Counted from the stretch's first letter, positions 23,977 to 37,882 are shown. The stretch: DNA of 64,000 bases from Loxodes magnus (GCA_946699065.1 CAMPDV010000509.1:62001-126000); one strand, 5' to 3'. Translations and numbers: made by a program. Notes: generated from the letters alone by a model not told the origin.

Positions 23977-24238
23977 AAAAGACACTTATAAATCTAATAA
24001 ATTAAGTATTTAAGGATAGACATAAGATTTATAACTATAGCAAATCATATAACTCGTTGATTTAAAATAGATTCAAACTAAGATTAAATACGACTACAAC
24101 AATATGACAGTTAAGTTTCAGTTTAAATCAATTAAGTTAATTTAAATATTATAGTAACGATATTAATTAGCTTTAGAATTAACTAAGATTATTAAAGATA
24201 ATAACTAGAAATATAATATCTAATATATAAGTAACTAC
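23977..24238 (-). repeat. Fold-back core R2, right arm
   Basis: Inverted partner of 23007-23292, about 80 percent identical by eye over 260-280 bases. The plus-strand reading continues as helical protein (KTLINLINQVFKDRHKIY). Confidence 0.7.
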
Positions 24239-24578
24239 TATTATTGTTAATTGAGAATGTTAATAGTTATAATTCTTATATTAAAGCTAGTCTCTTTATT
24301 ATCTTAAGCTTTATGTTCTATTTCTTTAACAAATTATTTAAGATTGGGTTTTATAATATCATTGCATTATCCCTATTTGTTATATAAATATAATAGAAGG
24401 GAAAAATATCTTCTGCTTTATAAATATAATAATAAAAAGGATTTAAAAGATCTTTAAATTAAGAAAAATGATAAGTTTAGTTAGAGAAGGTAGAGAATAT
24501 CTAAGCTCTGTAGTTGATGTGCTACAAGCATAATACAATTACTGAAATATTTTTCGATAGGTAGAAATAATAGACTTT
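24239..24578 (+). pseudogene. Inverted fragment of the gene GX 5' end
   Basis: Near 24440-24575 the plus strand reads GREYLSSVVDVLQAQYNYW. This is homologous to the minus-strand GX start GGENLSSVVEVQQVQLSYW at about 22790. The palindrome therefore extends beyond the arms to include part of the two flanking genes. The rest of the stretch is AT-rich without a clear signal. Confidence 0.5.
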
Positions 24579-25170
24579 CTCTTATAAGAGGAACAGAACT
24601 AAAGACTTTAGCTAAGTCTTTTAGTATTATTAAACTTTAAATTGTTTATAAGATTGTTAAATATTTTAATATAATGACAATAAACAAGCAAACATATTAA
24701 ATAAAGGGCTTTTTTACATCTACATAATTTCATATAAAATATCTTATTCAATAACTAAAAAGAATTTAACTTTATAAAAGAGATTTCCTTTTATTTTATT
24801 AATCAATTACCTCATTTAAGTTTTAGTTTAAGTTAATCTAATAGTTTTCTTTCTCTTGATTAATACACTTTTATAATTATTGAATATCTCTTATAAAGTA
24901 CTATCATTATATTATACTTCTACTCTACTTTTAATAGAACTTTATTAAATATTAAATCTTAAATCTTAAATCATAATATAAAGACTTTAAAGCTTTAGCT
25001 TGTTTGAACAATTAGAATTTCCGCTGAATCTATAAGATTATTTTACTAGATATGCCCAGTAAATTGAGCCTTCTCTTATACTCAAATATAAATTGAGTGC
25101 CTTATATGATTTAAATTGTATATTACTAAACAACTTAATTAAGGTTTAACTTTAGTTCCTCTTATAATAG
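24579..25170. mobile_element. MITE-like element, copy 2 (592 bp)
   Basis: Near-identical to copy 1 in the same context, with the same inverted ends (CTTATAAGAGGAAC and GTTCCTCTTATAATAG). Confidence 0.65.
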
Positions 25171-25194
25171 TAAATTTAAGAAATAAGGATAGAG

Positions 25195-25425
25195 ATATCT
25201 TTAATTATCTTAGCTAATTCTAAGCTAATTAATATTAATACTCTTATATTTAAATTAACTAAACTGTTTTAAACTTAATCTTTAATTGTAATGATGTTGA
25301 AGTCATGTTTAAATCTTAGTTTGAATCTATTTTAATCAAAGAGTTATATAATCTGCTATAGTTATAAATCTTATAATTATCTTTAAATGCTTACTTTATT
25401 AATTTATATAAGTGTTATTTTAGTT
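25195..25425 (-). repeat. Arm repeat, U2-2
   Basis: Arm repeat copy before gene U2-2, near-identical to that at 11535. Confidence 0.6.
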
Positions 25426-25539
25426 TTTTCATCTAAAATAGTTATTTCTCTATTAGTTATTAGATTATATTTATAGCTAGTTATATACTAGTAATAGAAA
25501 ACGCTATCTTTCTTACTCTATCATATTTCTTGATTATAT

Positions 25540-28500
25540 TTCTATGATATCTTAAAAGAGAAATTAATTAATATTAAGTTTTTAATCAAGTTTCGTAATC
25601 AAAACTAGTCTGCAGATATAATAATAGGACTAAAAGAGTAACCAATATAGATAATAGAAAGGTGAAAGAGTTAAATTAGGATTAAAAAATCTAAACTTAC
25701 AGAAGTTGCAAGTTATAATATAATTTTGTGGCCAGTTGAGTTAAAAGTAGATGCGAGCATAAAGCAATAACTAGAAAATGTATCTGATAATATAGAAATT
25801 GAAACTAGATTGTGATTTAATTTAGTTGAAGAGTATTGTAGATTAAAATGCTGTTTTGGTTTAAGATTTGGCTAGATAAGCTTATTATATCTACATATAG
25901 ATTTAAGTTTCAAGTTTGCAAGATTAAGTTAATTAACGTTGGGATTGATAAAAAAATTAAAATAGCTAACCCTGGAGAGTTAGAATAGAATTATATGAAA
26001 GGTATAGATAAAGCTAAAAGAATATAAGGATCTGCTGAGAGATAAAATTAAAAAAGTATAAGCTAGTGATTATAGAATAGAAGTGAAATTAATTCTGAAA
26101 AGCTGAGGGTGAAAATGAGCTCTTAGGACTTATCGTTTGCTTATCATATTGTAGACTACATCCTTAAAATTGGAGACTCTACAGCAGACTTTTAATCTTT
26201 CATATAATTATTTCTTATTTGCTCTAGAAACTTGTTGAAACTAATATTGAACTGAGGTATTTTCAAAGAAGAAGATTAGGATTCAATGGGATAAATCCAT
26301 ACAAAGTTCTCAATGTCAATAATACTAAAACAAAAAAAAGAAAAGAAAAGCAGTACAAGTGGAAAGCTGAAGAACATTTAAAGCAAATCTCTAAATTATT
26401 AAGAAGTAATTTTTCAAATATACCCTAAAAAATCCATTAGTTTTAGTCTTAAGTTTTTTTAATACTAAGAAAGTTAAAAAAGCATTAGCTATCAAAGTAC
26501 TCTTATGTTGTCTCATAATAAAACCTTCAATAATTATTTTATAGATAACTTACAGATAATAGAATTAGATACTTGTCTTAAGAAAGACTTATATGCAAGA
26601 ATTATCCTACCACTTTAAAACAGTTAGCTTAGGAATAAAGATTATTTGCTTGCTAATGCGATTGGATATACTAATAGTGTGGAATGTATTTAAAAGGAAA
26701 GGCAATTCAATAAAATTTATGCTTAAAAGGGAGATAAGATCTTGTTGTATAGTTGCTTTACTTCTAACGATATACACACATAGATAAAATGAAATAAAAA
26801 GCTTGAATTGCCCAGATGACTTAATCTAAATTGGAAGACTAGGAAATAGACTTAGAAAATGGGCGGGCCTGGAAAAATTTAGATCTTTAAAGGATTTATA
26901 AAAAATAGCACCTCATATAATAACAAAAAATTGAGAAACCAAAAGAAAAGCTGGTAAGGTAAGGATCTTAGACTATTGATAAAGTTTAAGAAAGTAAGGC
27001 AATTACAAATATAATAAATAGTACTATTCACTTTCTATTAAAACTTTCAAAAAACTATATCTCCCGTAAATAAAAAAACTTAAAGAACTCTTATTAGTAA
27101 TAAAAATTAGAAAGGAATAAGGAAGTATCTACAAAGACAAACAAAGGAAGTAAAACTTTAATATCAGTAAAGCTTAAAAAGGATTTTTAAGATATATAAT
27201 AGGAAAGTTTTAATACAAAATATTCAATAAAAGGATATATAGATTTGAGAAGGAATAGTAGACCTTATTATTTCCATAGGTAAATATAGAATTTTGATTG
27301 TAGATATAGGATTAAAATAGAGAATAGATAAAATCCAGGATAAATTAAGAATTAATCTTGGTTACTCTAAAATAATTGCTTGAAATTTCATATATGTAGC
27401 AAAGACTTACTGGAGGATCTGAAATTGGGAATGGGGATAGTTTAATTGAAAAGAAAAAAGGCAAAATTGGATGAAGAAGTAAAGGGTACTGGCTAGATAT
27501 AAATGAGTTTAAGAAGAAACGAGAAAATGAAAAACTTTAAATCCTGAAAATGAGTTATTTAGATGAAACATCTTTCAACGGAAAGATTAAAAGTATAAAT
27601 TATAGAGATAATAATTAGAGAAATAAACAATAAAAATTACTGTTATTTCTTTAGATTTGATGAAGAAACTTAAAATTACATTTGACAAATAAGTTGCAGG
27701 ATAAAGCAATAGTTCAATAGAAAAAACGAAAATAAAAGAGATAATAAAAAGGGATATTTGGTATAGCAGATTTTGATTATCGTTAGTCTAGTAAATTATT
27801 TAATTTGTATTACTAGATGAGAAAAGTTACATAAAATTAGAGAAAATACTTAATCAGAATTTTTAAACTTGAAGATTATTAGAGAGAATTAAAAAAAATT
27901 TGGATAAAGTTAAGGTGAAGAGCTTGTTTTAATCTTCTCTTTACATAATTTAATCAAAGAAATTAATAAAAAGATACTGAGCCTACTACAAAACTGTGAA
28001 CATAAGAATGGTATTTCAAACCTAAAGAAAACTTTCAGATAAGTATATAGCAAGTTTAATATAAGAAAAGCTTAATCATAAAGTATAAAGCACAATATTT
28101 CAAGAAAATTTAACTGAAATGAACGAAAAATATTAAATTCTAAGACAATTTTATAAGTTCAAGTTAGTTTATTTAATCTAGATTAGGCTAGAACCAAAAT
28201 CAGCTAAACCAAAAAAATAAAGTGAATAAAATTAAAAATACATAAGTATTCACTAGATAAAGCTAAACCAGATTTTAGAAGTTTTACATTAGAAATTCTA
28301 TTCTTTTAATAGTCAAATACTTAAATCTAAAAGTATGAAGGAGAAATTAATACTTGGTCTATGCAGGCAAAGCAAGGTTAAAATTACTAGCTGTTTAAAA
28401 TAAATGGCAGTAAAAAACTAAAAGTGGCAAAAAGGAAGTAGAAGTAAGAATCTTAATGAATCAGCTTGGAAGGAAAATTTTGTAAGATTTCAGCAAAATA

Positions 28501-28565
28501 AATGAAATTTATATGGAAGAGGTAACAATGGAGCATTTTCCTGTATTAATTGAGTGTTTGTTTAC
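25540..28565 (+). CDS. Family U gene, U2-2 copy
   Basis: Near-identical duplicate of U2-1, offset by about 13,660 bases, with the same motif order. The motifs are the double-TGA SWGWK (near 26100), LKIGDSTADF, HICSKDLLEDLK (near 27400), YWLDINEFKKK and ESQWISLEGK (near 28450). A few single-base differences from U2-1 occur near 26420, 27240 and 27470. Function unknown; integrity unproven. Confidence 0.5.
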
Positions 28566-28964
28566 CTAATTTATATCTAAAATTAGTATTGCTTTAAATA
28601 ACTTACCAAAAAGACTAAATTTATCTGATATTGAAGCAAGATTAATCTCAGATAAATATCAGTTTCTAATTTTGTAGCATATATTTCCCTTGTAATATAA
28701 TTAAACTCTTAAATCTTAATTAGTTTTTAAAGATCAGTTATATTCTAAACATAAGTTATTCTCCTCATTTTTTATCTTTTCTATCTGTTCTCTTTAAGAA
28801 ATCTAGTTAATTTACCTTCTAATTTATATAATTAAATAAAATAAAGTTTCTTTACTAACTGCTTATTTGATATTCAATTATTATTACATTTAAAGTCTTC
28901 AATCATTAATTAAAAGCTTGATTTAACTTTCATTTAAATAGAATATTATTTTAAATTTATAAAA
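28566..28964 (+). promoter_or_regulatory. Upstream region of RBK3
   Basis: Conserved AT-rich RBK leader, near-identical to 14911-15308. No other signal is seen. Confidence 0.4.
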
Positions 28965-31310
28965 ATGTAGGCAACTACATGTTCGATATGTGATGATGAG
29001 TTTAATGAGACTAGTAAGAAACCTAGAGAAATGGAGTGTAAATGTATAGCTTGTGAAAAATGTCTAAATACAATGTATAAAAAGACTAATATGATATTTT
29101 GTGTTCTTCATAACTTCAGGTCGACTAAATTAGTGCAGGAACTTAAAACAGTAGAAATTAAAGCTTAAAATTAGTGTTAAGAACATTAACTTGAATTAAA
29201 ATATATATGTCCCAAAGATAATTAACTTATATGTAGTACTTGCTTATTATCAACTCACAATCACGAAGTTTTACTTATATAGGAAAAAATTAAGGGTTTA
29301 TAGGAGGAAATTAATACAAAACTTAAATTATTACAAGAAAATATACAGTTATAACATAAGAGAATGTCCTTTAATAAAGATCAATAATCAATAAGCTAAT
29401 AAAAATTTGTTACTAGAAATATGATTTTAAAAGCAAATGACCAATTACTTTCCTAAATTTTTTCTAATATTTAAAATTTATTTAACAAAAATTTTAGTTT
29501 ATTCGATGAATAAGAATAAAAGGTATAATCCAATTTGTAGAAAGTTCATAGTATGTAAAAGCAGATAAATGATATAGCCTAGCTTGAAGATACAACTATA
29601 GATTAGTGTGAGTTAAAGAAACTGAAGATAGATAATTTATAAAAACAGTTACTTAACTAGGAATAAAACTAGCAGGATTGGAACATTTAAGATTATGAGA
29701 GCTAAAGTACTTATAATAATGTTTTATAAGAGTTATATGAAAGTGAGTTGTTCTAAGAATAAAGAGAAAAAAGAGATATTTAAAAATATAACTTAGAAGA
29801 TAGAATATCAAATCTTAATTAAAAACTAACTGATTATTCTTAATAGTTATAAAATCTAAGCGAAGAACAAAAAAATAATAAAAATAAGATAGATTAACTA
29901 GAACAAGAAAATTAAAAATAAATTATATAGATTTAAGAACAACTTGAATAGATAAAAAACTTGTAGGAGACAAATTAAATCATGAGAAATTAAATAGATG
30001 AATTGAAATAATAAAATACTAAGCTTAATCAAACAGTTTAGACATAAATTTAATAAACATAAGAATTAGAATAAATTAAATAGACCTTGAATTAAAAGAG
30101 CAAGGAATAGGAAGACCAAATAAGAAATTTATAAGTGAATAGTTAAGCTATCAATGAAAATATAGAGTCATTAACTTAATAGAAAACAATTTAAGAGTAA
30201 GAAATAAGAGAAAAGTAGTAATGAATTTAAAATTTAACAGAAAAAGTACAATTACTAAGTTAATTAAATGAAGAGAAAGAATAAATAAAAATATAATTAT
30301 CCCAATAAAAAGATTTAATAAGATGAATTATTATAAATTAAGAGTTAAAACTAGATAAGAGTTTTGAAATAATAACTATTAGAAACAATAATAAATCTTC
30401 TATACAGTTAACTAATTATTTAAGAATAAAACAAGGATCTAATATCATTCAATCAGCAAATATATCAGTATAACCTTAAACTTAGACTTAGTCAGCAGTA
30501 TCTAATTTGTAAAATTTATATTAAAATTATACTTCATGCTATTAAGCTAGTAATAATTAGATAATTTTAGTAGGAGGATTTGATTAAAATAAATATTAAA
30601 AGAATGTTTTAAAAATAGAAAATAATTAAATAGTAAATCAATATAATTTAATATTTCCCAGAAAAAGAACTTCATTATCATACGATAATTTAAATATCAT
30701 TTATATTATTGGGGGACGTGATGCTTAAGATAAATATATGAACGAATGTGAGATATATGATATAAAAAATAATAAAGTTAGTTAAATATCACAACATTTA
30801 TATAAAGGAGAACGACATGGAACTTTTTATGCATATGATATGATATTTACATTTGGAGGATATTATAATATAAATAACTCATATCAAAAAGAAGATTACA
30901 TATGCTTTTATGATATAATAATTAATAAATGATAATAATCAGCAACAATTAAATTACCAAAAGAAGCAGAATGAGTATCAACAATTTATATATAAGAAAA
31001 AGAATAAGTATTTATATATGATAATGAAAATCATTTAAAATAAACATTATCCTTTGACTGAAAAAATATAATAGATAATGGTGAAGCATTTCCTGATTAA
31101 GATTTATCGTTTTGATATAATGGAATTTATGCTAAAAATAAAATATGAATGTACTCTTCATAATCTAATAAGCAAGATATTTTATATTATTATGATATAA
31201 ATGTAGCAAGCAATAGAAAATGGGAAAAGTGTTAGTTATGAAACAGTAATATAAACATATTTAATCTTATTTTATTAATTTTATTAAATTACCTAAAAAA
31301 TTATACTTAA
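28965..31310 (+). CDS. RBK3: RING-like/B-box/coiled-coil/Kelch protein, in frame
   Basis: Same architecture as RBK1. From ATG to the conserved RKWEKC Trp codon is 2256 bases, divisible by three, and no compensating shifts were noticed, so this copy appears intact (about 770 residues). The B-box reads C-Q-E-H, C-P-K-D, C-S-T-C and H-N-H. TGA encodes Trp at the Kelch positions. Where RBK1 ends with TGA this copy has TTA (31272), so termination must occur later. I mark the first downstream TAA (31308-31310), a guess. RBK2 differs by a few bases only. Confidence 0.8.
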
Positions 31311-31454
31311 TTTAATAACTTTTAATTACATAGAATAGTGCATAAATCTTATTACTAAATAATTATAATAGAAATAATAAAAAATAGCTTAATTGATTCT
31401 AAATATCATAAAAAACAGAAATTAAATTAATTTTATTAATTAAAACTTGTAAAA

Positions 31455-32320
31455 ATGAAACTGGGCTTTTGATTTAATAAAGAAGAAATTTTTAAATAAA
31501 GTAATAATAAAAAAAGGATATTAAGTCCTTTAAAGATAGATAGAAATGTCTTAGAAGTATTAGATCTATGGAAGGTTGAAGAAAATAATTTTATTAGAGA
31601 ATTAAAACATTTTTTTAGAACTTAAAAGAGAGAATTTGCTTACTAAAATAAGATAATAAAAAGCCCTTAAAAATTAAAAATTTTAAATAAAAATATGACT
31701 AAAGAAAGAGATCTCCAAACTTAATGATATATTTAAAGAAATTTAAAGAATAAAACTTAATATCGATAATTAAAGTAGCCCATTATTAAGAAAATAGGGA
31801 TTTATATTGCTGAAACGTAATAGAAAATTATAATTAAAGCGAAAATTGAAGAAGTAGACAAATTGCAATAAAATGAATCTATAAAACTGATTTGATTAAA
31901 ATAAATACAACTAAATTAAAAAAAATAAAAATTCATTGAGAGAAAGACAATATAATTAAATCAACTTATCATTTAGATAATATTGTGAGTTATTCTGTAA
32001 GTGGAAGAAGGAAAATATTAAGAATAGTGAAGAACTATAGCAAGATTAATTACATTAATGGATATTAGTATAGAAGATGTTTGCATCTCATTATGCATCT
32101 TACTGAATGTTAAATGGAAAATAAATAAACATTTCTTGACTTTTATATCTTATTAATTTTATTAAATGAATACTTATATTTATAAAATAGAATATTATGA
32201 TTAGCATACTCTGATAAATCAAAAAAATTCGGGAGATCGAAAATAGAGATAATATAGAAATCAATTAAGTGAAAAGTTTTCGTTTGAAAACATTTCAATT
32301 AAATTATACTTTTTTAATTT
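31455..32320 (+). pseudogene. G2 copy 3
   Basis: Near-identical to G2 copy 2. The start MKLGFWFNKEEIFKQ is in frame with RBK3, 830 codons after its ATG. With no unconditional stop between them a read-through fusion is formally possible, but it is not seen in other units. The HTH-like C-terminal block is in a different frame. Confidence 0.45.
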
Positions 32321-32519
32321 CCTTTAATATTTAATATTTGTAAAAATTCCTTCAAGTTTATTTATTAATTTATTTTTACTTATGTTAAATTAAGATTCTT
32401 CTTGGTGTAAAATTAGTTTTCTATTATATCTATTTTTTTGTTTTAATATGGAGATTCAGGAATCAGATCTTTTTTTATTATTATTCTAAACTGCGGTTTA
32501 TCAAATGTCAACACCTTCA

Positions 32520-34435
32520 TTTAACTCCTTGATTTAAGTTATTAGGATCTTAGTCTCCTATCTCAGTTGTAATAGTTCCTTTTAATAGTACATACTCAAG
32601 GCTATTCCGTCTTTCCCTTAGAAGTAGTATAGTTACTTTTGTAATATAGACATTTAGACAGGAATAATATTTATATATCATGATATGCAATTCAAACGTA
32701 GAAAAGGAAGTAAAACTATAAGTAACTGAAGAAAAACAATGAGATAAGATAAAATATATTAACATTAATGTCTCATAACTAACATTTTTCCCACTTCCTA
32801 TTGCTTGCTGCATTTATATCATAGTAATATAACATCCGCTGTTGATAAGAAGATGGCATGTACATTCATACTTTATTTTTATTATAAATCTCATTATATC
32901 AAAACGATGAACCAATATTAGGAAATGCTTCTCCGTTATCTGTTATAGTTTTTCAATCAAACAACAATGCTTACTAAAAGCAATTGTTATTATCCCATAT
33001 AAGCACTTATTCCTTTTCTTATATATAAATGACTGATACAGATGAGGCTTATTTTTGTAATTTTATCGTAGTGGATTGTTGCCATTTATTAGTTGTTATA
33101 TCATAAAAGCATATATAATCTCTGCTTTAATTAGAGTTGATTATATTGTAATCTCCTCCGAGTGTAAATATCATATCATATGCATAACTAATTCCATGTA
33201 GTACTCCTTTATATATATGTTGTGCTATTAAAAGGCATTTATTATTATTGATATCATATACCTCAAATTCGTTCAAGTAATTGCCTTAAGCATCTAATCC
33301 TCCTATAATATAGATGGGATTTAAATTATCAAATGATAATGAAGCTTTCTTTCTGGGGAATAGTAAATTTGAATGCTTTACTATTTTATCGCTTTCTATC
33401 TTTAAAACATTCTACATGTTCGTGCTTTAATCTTACACTCCTATTAAAATTATCTAACTGTTACTAGTCTAATAACAGGAAGTATAATTTTAATATAAAA
33501 TTGACTAATTGGATACTACTGACTAAACATATGTTTAAGATGATATGCTTTTTGACTATATAATATTTGATGCTTGCTTTATTCTTAAATATTTAGTTCA
33601 CTGTATGGAAGACTTGTTGTTGTTCCTATAAGATATTATATCAAAACTATTTCCTTATTTTAATTCTTAACTTCATTGTAGTTATCTTAGTAAATATTTT
33701 TATTGTATCAGTTGCATTTTTATTTATTCTCTCTCTTCGTTTTGCTAACTTAGTAATTGAACTTTCTCTGTTAAATTTTAAATTTATCATGTCTTTTCTC
33801 TTATTTCTTAGTCTAAAGCTATTTTCTATTATGTAAGCTATTCTATGTTCTCATTAAGGGTTTAATTATTCAAATTTCTATTCCCTATCAGCTCTTCTAG
33901 TTACTTGTTCTTTTAACTTAAGGTCTTGCTAACTTATTCTAGTTCTTCTTTTATTATGTTTTTGTCTTAATCATTTAGTTTAGCTCTGAATTTTATTAAG
34001 TCAGTTCATCTTTTTACTTCCTCATGCTTTAATTTTCCTCCTACAAGTTTTTTATCTACTCACTCTGTTCTTAAATATTTAAGCTTTATTTCTAATTGTC
34101 TTCTTCTAGTTATACTATCTTATCTCTACTACTTCTTTACTCTTAATTTAGACTTTACAACTACTAAGCATAATCAGTTAACATTGAATTCAGTTTCGAT
34201 ATTCTATCTTCTTATTAACTCCTTTAAATATCCATTTTTCCCTTTATTCTCAGAACAACTTGCTTTCATATAGTTCTTACAAGACATTTTTATACACATT
34301 TTAGCTCTCTTAACTCTATATATTCCATTCCTACTATTTTTGGTCCTATTTATGCAACTGTTCTCATAACCTATCTATCTTCTATCTCTTTAACTCACAC
34401 TGATCTATAGTTGTTTCTGCAATTTATTGCAAGCA
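32520..34435 (-). pseudogene. Inverted, N-truncated RBK copy 2
   Basis: Duplicate of 18865-20780 at an offset of 13,655 bases with very few differences. It has the same truncation (no RING-like cluster or B-box) and the same TGG CAA CAA spelling of the NKWQQ motif. Confidence 0.7.
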
Positions 34436-34609
34436 TTATTTAAGTTTCCCTCTTTAATTTGATTTTAAATAAGATCCTAAGTTATCTACTCTTATTTAGT
34501 TTAATTCTCTTTCTTATACAATTAGCAAATATCTAAACTTCTATTATGATAGTCTTATTTATTATAGCTTAAAAAAGATGACTTAAAAAAGCAAAAATCT
34601 TAAAATAAA

Positions 34610-35359
34610 ATGAGCAATCAACAATAAGATAAACTCATTGAAATTTACTCTTTGATAGCTGATATTAAAAAGCTTTAAGATTCAGTTTAAGACTTAACCT
34701 AAAGGGTTAGTTCATTAGCTAGTACTATCACTCAGCTTTATAACGAAAACATTTGGCTAAAAATGGAAATCTCTCTCAAACCTTCAATGCTCTTCTTAGC
34801 AAAGAAATGAAAAAATTCAAGCAAATTGAAAAATTGAATCATAACAATCAACTAATTTCGAATCCTTAATATGATCCTATGGAAGTAGAAAATGAAATTA
34901 AACCAATTCCCACGAAGAAAATTAAAATAATATAACGCTACTGAAAATACTAAAAGATAGAGTACATTTCAAGAAACTGTACAATTAAATGCTTTTATTG
35001 CTAAAAAATCTGACATATCTTCATAGATTGTTATTACTTCAAGAGAAAATAATAATAAGAAAACTGAAATACTTGGATCAAATAACATAAACTATACTGC
35101 TCCAAAGAAGGTTAACTTTACAAGAAAGAGTTATACAGCAGTGATTAATTATTGCAGGATATTATAAATGCTTAAAATAGGAGAGCGAGGTAAATTTTAG
35201 GTAATAATTGAGATTGAAGCAAAATACCAATCATTAAGAAGGATTATTTCTGTGAAAATCGGTATGCAATAGAAGAGCAAGATTCTGGAGAATTCTTGAA
35301 TTTTTGAATCAATTTATAAACATACTCGTGATAAACCTAACGAGGATGATTCACGTTAA
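34610..35359 (+). mobile_element. ORF1/Gag-like element with (ATT)n tail, copy 2 (broken)
   Basis: Duplicate of 20955-21704, carried along by the 13,655 bp tandem duplication and not by a fresh insertion. It has the same coiled coil, DPMEVENE motif, basic C-terminus and ATT tail. It is broken like its twin. Confidence 0.5.
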
Positions 35360-35394
35360 TACATTATTATTATTATTATTTATAACAGATTTTT

Positions 35395-36551
35395 TACTTA
35401 TTTAGTAGATAAAATTGATTATTAAGATCCTAGGATTAATTAAATTTAATTAAGGTCTATAAATTAAATTATCCTTTTATTAGTTAAAAATTATCTTTCA
35501 TAATCAAATGTTTCATTAGCTTTCCTCAATTTTCTATTATATATAGTTATACTAATTGTTTACTTAGACTAGATGGTTTATTTATCATAAATATCCAATT
35601 AATAGTAATTATTATTTAACTTTTATAATTAAATAATTTCTTTATTATTCTATCATTTTATTAAATTCTTATTTCTATGCATTAAGATGTTATTCTTTTT
35701 GAACCTAGTCAGTATTTTAAATAAAAGCACTCCTATTACTATCCTATTATACTTCTAATTGCTACTTTAATGGTAAGTATTATCTAAACTACTTTAGATA
35801 TCTTAATTATTAATAGATTTATACTTAGCTATTAATATAGCTCTTATATAGTTAACTAATACTATTTTATTTCCTATCTTAATTATTTTGATAAGTCATT
35901 CTTATTTAACTCTATTCCATTAAATACTTAGATTTACTAGATATTTCTTTTAACTTTATATTTTCATATCTTCTCTAAATCCTTAGTATCTGATAAATCT
36001 TATCTATTTAGCTGTATCTTATTTAGTTACTTTTTATAAGTGAAATAGATATAAAGTGTAGTTACATATCTGACTTATAATATTTAACTGCTTAGTATAA
36101 GTAGAATTATTATGTTAGATTTCCTTATTATAGTAACTTTTCTATCTATTAACAGTTATCTTAAACTCTAATTTTTCCCTTATACCTTTGCTAAGTAAAT
36201 CCCATCCAATTGTAAAACATTCTCCTACTTAATAAATTTGGTTTCTGGATGTGATGTTTACTCTCATTATATACAGAGACTTAATAATATTACTTGTAGT
36301 ATAGAGTTAAATGCTACTAGTCAATCTAACTAGGGTTTTTACTTCTATTCCTCTTATTAGCCTTAGATTAATATCTACTGTATCAAGAGATCTTTCAGTA
36401 ACTTAGTTATACTTGTTAAACTTCAACTACAGAGCTAAGATTCTCTCCACCATCTCTCTCAAAAACATCCACATTCGTATTTTCTAGTTCTTCTACTTTT
36501 GACTTATAAATTCTAAATATAAAGTGGAAGATGTTTTTCTTCTATTACATG
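35395..36551 (-). CDS. Gene GX copy 2
   Basis: Duplicate of 21740-22896 with few changes. It shows the same Met start, VFERDGG motif, GWDLLSKGIREK segment and Gln-rich coiled coil. Unknown function; a frame change after the first 50 or so codons is shared with copy 1. Confidence 0.5.
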
Positions 36552-36667
36552 AATATATAGGAATAAGAATGGTATACTTAAATGAAATAGTAGATATTAA
36601 AGGTTATTATAATAAAGAGATGGTTTTGATATAAGGATTATATAATAACTATTAGCTTTTCTTTATA

Positions 36668-36950
36668 AGTAATAACTAGTTGCTACTTATATATTAGATA
36701 CTATATTTCTAGTTGTTATCTTTAATTCTCTTAGCTAGTTCTAAAGCTAATTAATATTATTACTCTAATATTTTAATTAACTAAACTGCTTTAAACTGAA
36801 ACTTTAACTGTCATATTGTTGTAGTTGTATTTAAATCTTAGTTTTAATCTATTTTAAATCAACTAGTTATCTATCTGCTATAGTTATAAATCTAATATCT
36901 TTCTTTAAATGCTTATTTAATTACTTTTATAAGTGCTATTTTAAACCTTT
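36668..36950 (+). repeat. Fold-back core R3, left arm
   Basis: Left arm paired with 37622-37882, identical or nearly so to the R1 and R2 left arms. Confidence 0.7.
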
Positions 36951-37621
36951 TAGCTTAGTAATCTATCTATCAATTATCAGATCCTACCTATAAGCTAGTC
37001 ATAGATAACATTATCATAATCGATCATACTTCTTTATTATTCCCCATCCTATCTTTAATATCTTAAAGCCATATTAGCCAATATAAAGTCTTTTAATAAA
37101 AACTTAGTCTTAAGATATAATAATACCATAAAAAGGTTTACCAGTATAGAAGATAGAATGGTGAATCAGCTAATGTAGGATAATAAAAATCTAAACTTTG
37201 TAGAAGTACCAAATTATAATATAAGCTAGTGACTACATTGGATGCTAGATAGAAGGGAGTTGATAAAAATAACTAGGAAAGTTGCTTGATTAGATAAGAA
37301 TCTTTAGCTCAACTCAGTCAAGGAATATCGAGGATTAAAGAGCTATTCCAGTTTGAGATTTGACGACAAAACTAATCTTGTCGAAGTGCTCGACAAATTT
37401 AGTTTCTATCTAGAAAGGTGTATACAAATAACGCTGACAAAATTAAGCAGCTAAACTTGGTGATTTATATTAGGATTATATGAAAGGGAAGATAAAGCCA
37501 AACAGAATGTCAGGATCAATTGATAGATAAAATTAAAAGAAAACAAGCAAAGTTTAAAGGGTAAGATGAAGTTAAAATGATGATTGAGTGAAAACAGCTA
37601 TTTTAGACGAAAGAACTAAAA
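36951..37621 (+). pseudogene. Loop of R3: N-terminal part of family U
   Basis: Same loop as R2. It is nearly identical up to about 37260 and noticeably diverged after that, marking the right edge of the recent duplication. It carries the RRQNGES and KLVTTLDA-like family U motifs. Confidence 0.4.
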
Positions 37622-37882
37622 CAACACTTATAAATCTAATAAATTAAGTATTTAAGGATAGATATAAGATTTATAACTATATCAAATCATATAGCTCGTT
37701 GATTTAAAATAGATTTAAACTAAGATTTAAATACGACTACAACAATATGACAGTTAAAGATCAAGTTTAAATCAATTAAGTTAATAGTAAAAATATAGTA
37801 ATACATTAATTAGCTTTAGAATTAACTAAGATAATTAAAGATAATAACTAGAAATATAATATCTAATATATAAGTAACTACT
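37622..37882 (-). repeat. Fold-back core R3, right arm
   Basis: Inverted partner of 36668-36950. Confidence 0.7.

Noticed and set aside
26593-26787. Plus-strand 64-codon frame rich in Ile and Leu, membrane-like
   Set aside because: It is one of the alternate frames of gene U2-2. Neighbouring copies favour a different, more charged frame.
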